NCBI RefSeq assembly: GCF_014529535.1
Contig: NW_023503372.1
Location: 3,452,988-3,516,987 of the forward strand
Length of the DNA: 64,000 bases
Source: Bradysia coprophila
Lineage: Eukaryota > Arthropoda > Insecta > Diptera > Sciaridae
Direction: 5' to 3'
In this document: in pieces, positions 58,320 through 64,000 of the stretch
Layout of the letters: each line of letters opens with the position of its first letter
Position numbering within the stretch: the first letter of the stretch is position 1
Made by a program: the position numbers and the translations under genes
Notes under the pieces: generated by a model
What the model was told of the DNA's origin: nothing
Seen by the model: only the letters and a program-made list of their open reading frames with translations
Databases searched by the model: none

Positions 58320-60260
58320 ACATCCATCAACAGTCGCCGTATTGCATACTTTTAAGCCCTTATGTCGAAATTAATGACATTTGCGCTGTATACTAGTGTC
58401 CACGTCCTAATTTAGGGCTAGTGCTATAGACTTTGTGTAATACGATACACAGTGAACTATTATTATGTCATTCCTTCACGTCCTGGTTCGTCCTGGTTTT
58501 GAAGATTCATTTTTTTTTCGTTTTTTGTTCACATCACAAGCATATCATATTAAATTTTGTATTTTGACTAGCAGTAAATAGCAACCACTTTTCGACTGAA
58601 AAATGAAAAGCCAGTTTGGCAAGAAGTTTTTCAATTGTTTAATAAAATTGTTTGAATGCTTGTGTTTCCAGAATATACGTATATTAACTTCGTCGACTGA
58701 TGCATATGACTGACGTTCTTGATGAAAAACGGTGCATCCAGTTGCTTGAAACTTGAAATTAAAATAACTTCGAAGAAACTTAACCCATATCCGTTGTTGA
58801 TGTACATGATTATAAAACGTCATCGTATGATGGAAGTCAGCAAGCGCGCAAGCAAAATCATCATCTTTTCGTTATAAAAACGTTCTTATCGTCTCTCAAA
58901 CCAAACTATAAATTCTTCAATTTCATTATGTATCCTCCCCAAACATCTTCAGATTAACATATCAGTTATACGTACACATTATGCATAGACGGTGGATTTT
59001 TGGTACCCATATTATATCCTAAATATAACCTTCACATGTGGAAAGATATTACCAACCAACATCCCAACATTTTAATAGAATCTTGGATATGTGCGAGATA
59101 TATCGTGTTAGATAATAGAGGTTGATGTGTCTCACTTAAGCATTTAATTAAGTTTGAGAAATAGAATGTGTGTTTGCCAGAAATTTTCGAATATAATATC
59201 GTGAATTATGTGCTAGTGAAGTCGAAAGTTGCGAATAAGTCAGCGTTATATTGTAACGAAATTCGGTTTTGCGGGCTCTGTAAATTGTTATTAATATTAT
59301 GAGGACATAGAAGAGAAAGGATCTTGTGGTTTGGTATGGCAGAACATGCATAATTGCATAAAGTTATGTAAGTCTGTTATTAACCACACAATGTGTGGAA
59401 TTGCAACAGAATTTCGTTGAATGCAAGAAGTGTTCGATAATGTACATATAGTGCATTCGATTGAAATCGTACACTATGCATGCACTATAAACATGTATAT
59501 ATCAATAGCCTTTCGTAATAACACCACTTGATATCATAACCACTGTAATTTAGCAAAGCTTATTCAAATAGCTGTTGATCTACAGACAGAGACAGAAAAT
59601 CCGATTTTCTGAAATTAAATGAGATTTTCCTGTAAGGACTCCGATGTCCATACTATTTACCAACGTTATCCTCTTCAAGTCTTCAGTATTGATTTAGATG
59701 ACATCTAACTGAAGTGATTATCCCAAAAACGATTCTCATGCAAGATAAAATGTTCGACGAACGTTGCAAAAACAAATTGCGACAGGAAATGGTAGGAGAA
59801 GAAGAGACATATGAAACGAAAAGCCAAACCACTGATACCGACAAACAACCTTGTCATTTAGATCAAAGAAATTGATTGATTTACATCCACCTTCGCGCAC
59901 CTTGAAAAGGCTAAATTGAAGATTGAATTGACTTTCCAACTCTTGAGGTGTTGTCCTTATTCAGGGCTTTCATTGCGCAATAGAATTATACTTGTTGTTT
60001 GATAATATACCATGGCAACTTCTTGAATCAACATTGTTCTTACCATGAATGACTCTAATTGAGTGATAATGGGTTGTGCAATAGGGCATGGATTTAGTTT
60101 ACAAAATGATATACTAGAGGGCGTCGTTTACGTATATTCATTTGAAGAAATGGTATTTTTTGCAAATTACACACGATATAGATAATATAACCAGGAAGTA
60201 TGTATTACATTTTGACCGATTTTGACAAAAACTACTATTCCATGCCCTATTGATTCGATA
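58320..60260. other. Intergenic, no gene seen
   Basis: AT-rich; short ORFs on the minus strand (58545-58823, 59736-59939) have no family signature. Confidence 0.5.
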
Positions 60261-60265
60261 CATTA

Positions 60266-60479
60266 TAATATATATTATGCACCTGTTGCCAAGATTGGTA
60301 TTTTGACGTGTAGGACATTATTGCCCTAGCCGAAGGCGTGGGTCATAATACCTACACGTGAAAATAACAGTCTGGCAATAGGTGCATATCATATTTTATA
60401 TGTCGAGAACAGATATATCGAGATAAACAAAAACTCCCTAGAGGGATAAGCTCGAGATTATCGTTCTAGACAGATAAAA
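60266..60479 (-). repeat. 214-bp repeat, copy 2, inverted
   Basis: Near-identical inverted copy of 54235-54448, including the internal palindrome. The two copies are separated by 5817 bp of DNA without transposase-like ORFs. Confidence 0.88.
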
Positions 60480-60678
60480 CACATTCCTCATTTTATCATT
60501 TCTTAGCATTGCCAAGACGGTATGTGAAATTATCACTACCAAATTACGAGCCATTTCGATAATTCTAATTAGTAATTATAAGTGAAAATGGTAGTCTATT
60601 AAAATACACAAATTTTTTCAAGGTGTTAAGACGGAGAATTGAGCAACTAACCATTAGAATCGTGGATGGCTTGAATAT

Positions 60679-61838
60679 TAGGGTGGGTCGTATTTTCATT
60701 TTGTTTTTATTTTAAAAGGCCTGGCCCCAGGCTGTACTCAGAATTGACCAAGGAATCCGAAACAGGATTTTTTTTTTAATTCATTTTTCTGTTGCCTCTA
60801 GGCTGATTTGTGATTTTTGGGGTAGTAGCATGAAATTGCACACAATGTTGACAGATATCTCGGGCAGTTGGGAACAGAAGACATTGCTGCTAACTGTAGT
60901 GAATAGCCGAGGAGTCCAGCTATGAAATAGTTCTTATGAACGTTGTTGTTCTTCGCCTTCACTCGGGCAGGGTAACTCTGTCAGTGTTCAAGACTAAAAC
61001 TTTTCGACAAAAAATTTCAACTTTATTTACAAATAAAATCGACAAATCATGACATAACACGTCGTGTGAGGTATGTCTGAACAGGTAATCTCATAGAGAA
61101 TCCATTGCAGAGACGTTTTTTTGAAAACAAGTTGAAAAAACTCACAGGAGCTTTGTTTTTGAAGCCCAAAGTTGGCAATTTTTTGTTAGAATGAAAAAGT
61201 TAAATGAACAAAAAAGGTTCTAATCTGGTGAAATTGATAGTTTTATACCTATTCACCCTAAATAACAATTTTCTGAGCAAATAAACGTAAATTCGTCGAT
61301 TTTTGTTCATTTAACTTTTTCATTCTAACAAAAAATTGCCAACTTTTGGCTTCAAAAACAAAGCTCCTATGAGTTTTTTCAACTTGTAATCATAAAACTT
61401 CTCTGCAATGGATTCTCTATGAGATTACCTGTTCAGACATACCTCACACGATGCATTATGTCGTCATTTGCCGATTTTGTTTGCAAATACAGTTGAAATT
61501 TTTGGTTGAAAAGTCTTAGTTGGGAACACTGACAGAGTTACCCTGCCCGAGTGAAGGCGAAGAACAGCAATGTTCTTATGGTATTTCATAGCTGGACTCC
61601 TCAGCTATTCACTACAGTTAGCAGCAATGTCTTCTGTTCCCAACTGCCCGAGATATCTGTCAACATTGTGTGCAATTTCATGCTACTACCCCAAAAATCA
61701 AAAATCAGCCTAGAGGAAAGGGAAAAATGAATTTTTAAATTTTTTTTTTTGCTGTTTCGGATTCCTTGGTCAATTCTGAGTACAGCCTGGGGCCAGGCCT
61801 TTTAAAATAAAAACAAAATGAAAATACGACCCACCCTA
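60679..61838. mobile_element. 1160-bp near-perfect foldback element with an 8-bp TSD
   Basis: The element starts TAGGGTGGGTCGTATTTT and ends with its exact complement; the inverted arms run about 560 bp each to a small centre near 61255, with only scattered mismatches. It is flanked by identical TTGAATAT at 60671-60678 and 61839-61846. TAGGG ends with an 8-bp duplication fit the hAT superfamily. There is no ORF. It lies 0.7 kb upstream of PI31. Confidence 0.92.
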
Positions 61839-61970
61839 TTGAATATCGTCCCTATCGCCTATCATCTTTTACTCATCGTGATGCTATTTTACTTTACGAG
61901 CTAGGAAAAGAGATTTTCCTAGGGAGGAATGACGCCATCATTACCCCATTACATCCATAGTATAGTAATC

Positions 61971-62179
61971 CAAGGCTGTATACTTTTGGGAGATCACACA
62001 GATCGTCATTTTATTAGATACGCGAGAACACACCCCTTCTGATGATTCACCACATCATCAAGGCGAGGAGAATCTCACAAGAGGTGAATTTTTGTATGAA
62101 ATCGGCCATTTTATCATCAACTGTGGTGTGTAACTCGCGTATCTGTATCTGCGTGACCTCCCCAAAGTATACGGCCTTG
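61971..62179. mobile_element. 209-bp MITE, 8-bp TSD with one mismatch
   Basis: Ends CAAGGCTGTATACTTTTGGG and the complement of CCCCAAAGTATACGGCCTTG; ATACGCGAG and ACACACC are also inverted further in. Flanks are TAGTAATC (61963-61970) and AAGTAATC (62180-62187). It lies about 340 bp before the PI31 start codon, so it may overlap the promoter region. Confidence 0.8.
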
Positions 62180-62522
62180 AAGTAATCTACTGTTGAAAGC
62201 CATAAAAATCTTGCAAGTGATGCCACCCTGTAGACTTACATGCATGCATGCCTAACTAACTTCATTATGCATACCTGAAAACGTCACTTTCAGATCAGAT
62301 TATTAAGCGAAATACACTCAAGAGATTCATGAAAAAATCGAAATTGCGTAAATGTGTTGGCGATTCACTCGACATTAACTGATTGTAGTTTAAATAAGTT
62401 TTAATAAATCCTCAAAAAATTCGTGAATAATTAGAAATTGAAAGCCTCAAACTGACGATTACCCGATTTTCGTAGTTAATTAGAAATCACACGAGAACAA
62501 TACAAGTCAAGAAGAACAGAAA

Positions 62523-63754
62523 ATGGACGGCTGGTCATTGCTGTTCAAATCGGTCAAGAGAGAGATCGAGGAAAAATCCGATGTTTTTATAGCATTCGTA
62601 CACTGGCAGCTATTACATGCCGGATTTAAATGCCTTGGAATCGGCGATGATGTAACCCATTCGATAAATCCAACGATTTTCTGTAACAAAGCGATTAATT
62701 GCAATTTTCTGCTTTATGTTGCTCCTCCAGAAAACATTGTCAGATTTAGACGAAGAGTCGGAAGAATTGCCTGATGGATGGAACATGAACAAAGTCGCAT
62801 ATTCTCTACGATATAAGTATGACAAAGATGTGTTCGTTCTGATCGGAACGGTGGTTGATGATGGCTGCATGGTGCTAAATCTTTTGGTATGAGATCCGCG
62901 GCCATATACCTAACCTATATCAAATGTTAATCTCGGCTAATTTCAGAATGGAAAGTCATTGGAAGTGTCGAACACAGAATTCGTTTTGGATCGAACTGTT
63001 GTCTCGCTGACAGGAAAGCTCAACGTCTTAATACCAAACTTTGCCAACGTCACCACTCGTTTACAGAACGATCTTATCGAACCGGTAAATAAATTTCATT
63101 GTGCACGTAGCTCTGTGCTATTGACACATTTTGCTTGATAGGTACTCTCTACGACCAAGAAAATGCCAGAGACTCAAACCTCCCAATTAATACAACCGGA
63201 TATACCGTCAAACAACTTGTGGTATCCAATGCCGCCATGGTCTCCCTATTTACCACCAAGACCGTCGAACGAAGTTTTTAGTAATGAATCGTGAGCAAAA
63301 ACCATAAAGGTAATTCTTTAGGAATCCGACTATAATGCACCCTGTCTACAGATATCGTTTGTATCATGATTGGGGGCGTACACCGCTTTTATCTCCATTT
63401 GGATTACCAACACCAACTCTGCCACTCAGTCCACTTAATCCACAAGAATTGTCACCAGCTGTACCATGGAACTATAATCCTCCACCAGGTCTGGAAATGA
63501 ATTGGCTTAATCAGCCAGGACCGTCAGGATTTATAGCAAATCATCCAGTTGTTCCACCAGCTGTCTCAGTCCATCAGCTTGTTTCACCTGATGTACAGCC
63601 AGCTGCCTCAGTTCATACTTTTATTCCAGTCTTTGGACATCGGCTAAATAGAGTTGCACCGCCTCCAGAAGATGTACCACAACCACAGGCTGCACCAATT
63701 CCTGCATTTATTCCACCAGACGTTGGTGGACACGGGCGAAGAAGACTTCCATAG
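62523..63754 (+). CDS. PSMF1: Proteasome regulator PI31 (PSMF1), 5 coding exons, 334 aa
   Basis: PI31 binds the 20S proteasome and the F-box protein Fbxo7 and influences proteasome assembly and transport (family knowledge). Coding exons: 62523-62651, 62731-62886, 62947-63084, 63142-63290 and 63322-63754; all introns are GT-AG, and 1005 coding bases stay in frame. The N-terminal FP domain is clear: VFIAFVHWQLLHAGFKCLGI (residues 21-40), ELPDGWN, YSLRYKYDKDVFVLIG and the MVLNLLNGKSLEV strand, to about residue 140. From about 155 to the end the chain is rich in Pro, with repeated VxPxVQPAASVH-like segments, and ends GRRRLP. The family usually has about 270 residues, so the proline-rich tail is somewhat long. 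ATG at 62523 is the first in frame. Confidence 0.92.
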
Positions 63755-63921
63755 ACTTCTATATTCCGACGGTATTTTACCAAGTGACCGATTCGATCTT
63801 TTCAATCAGCTAAATTTAAGATTTTAACCTACTTCTGGGTGATTTAATGTTCATACGTTCGTGTAAATAGACTAAGTTCAACATCAATCAATTAACGAAA
63901 AATTAATTCAATCAAACGATT

Positions 63922-63927
63922 AATAAA
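63922..63927 (+). other. Polyadenylation signal of PI31
   Basis: AATAAA 168 bp after the PI31 stop codon, in the right orientation. Confidence 0.65.
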
Positions 63928-64000
63928 GTTTTAATTCTGAATGCGAATTCTATGTCTAGAAAACTATCAGAAATTCGAGGAGAGATTTACGATTTTTGGA

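Overview
This window is AT-rich eukaryotic DNA with short introns (54-140 bp in the genes whose splice sites can be read), conserved animal genes and very dense transposon debris. The gene content (a DDX46/Prp5 helicase with an RS-rich N-terminus, a PI31 proteasome regulator, a typical 2-Cys peroxiredoxin) and the kinds of LINE, hAT and foldback elements suggest an insect, probably a dipteran. The order is inferred; nothing seen here names a species.

Four genes look intact. (1) A 213-residue 2-Cys peroxiredoxin on the minus strand at 5608-6511, three exons. (2) A single-exon 426-residue leucine-rich-repeat protein at 44105-45385, plus strand. (3) The spliceosomal DEAD-box helicase DDX46/Prp5 at 47007-50629, plus strand, ten coding exons that join in frame to 1020 residues. 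(4) The proteasome regulator PI31 (PSMF1) at 62523-63754, plus strand, five coding exons, 334 residues. Weaker candidates are a deoxynucleoside-kinase-like P-loop exon (31031-31312, minus), a broken or spliced unknown ORF (15149-15583, minus) and two orphan exon-like ORFs (9053-9152 and 30166-30303).

The rest is mostly transposon and repeat DNA. Non-LTR retrotransposon relics lie at 9534-9837, 18697-19224, 22859-24480 and 26844-27460. A broken hAT-type transposase gene runs from about 43744 down to 39785 on the minus strand; a 1.56-kb nearly palindromic foldback element has landed in its last exon at a TA dinucleotide. Several non-coding elements have flanks clean enough to read target-site duplications by eye: 4305-4578, 12935-13530, 21189-22434, 26578-27790 and 60679-61838 (8 bp each), 61971-62179 (8 bp with one mismatch), 53900-54090 (7 bp), 23115-23272 (4 bp) and 39994-41550 (TA). 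The 8-bp class fits the hAT superfamily, which is also the class of the dead transposase, but no element is shown to belong to that transposase.

Other structure includes a 144-bp tandem repeat at the left edge, a 629-bp tandem duplication carrying a tRNA-like Pol III module (10905-12176), a family of short hairpins whose loops carry a CGCTnCGCTC-like motif, two minisatellites, a 214-bp repeat present in two inverted copies 5.8 kb apart, and a short word close to AAATCTATTACTTCATT that recurs about eleven times across the window. The genes are ordinary housekeeping genes with no sign of being an operon or a joint pathway. No CRISPR array, rRNA gene or intact tRNA gene was seen.
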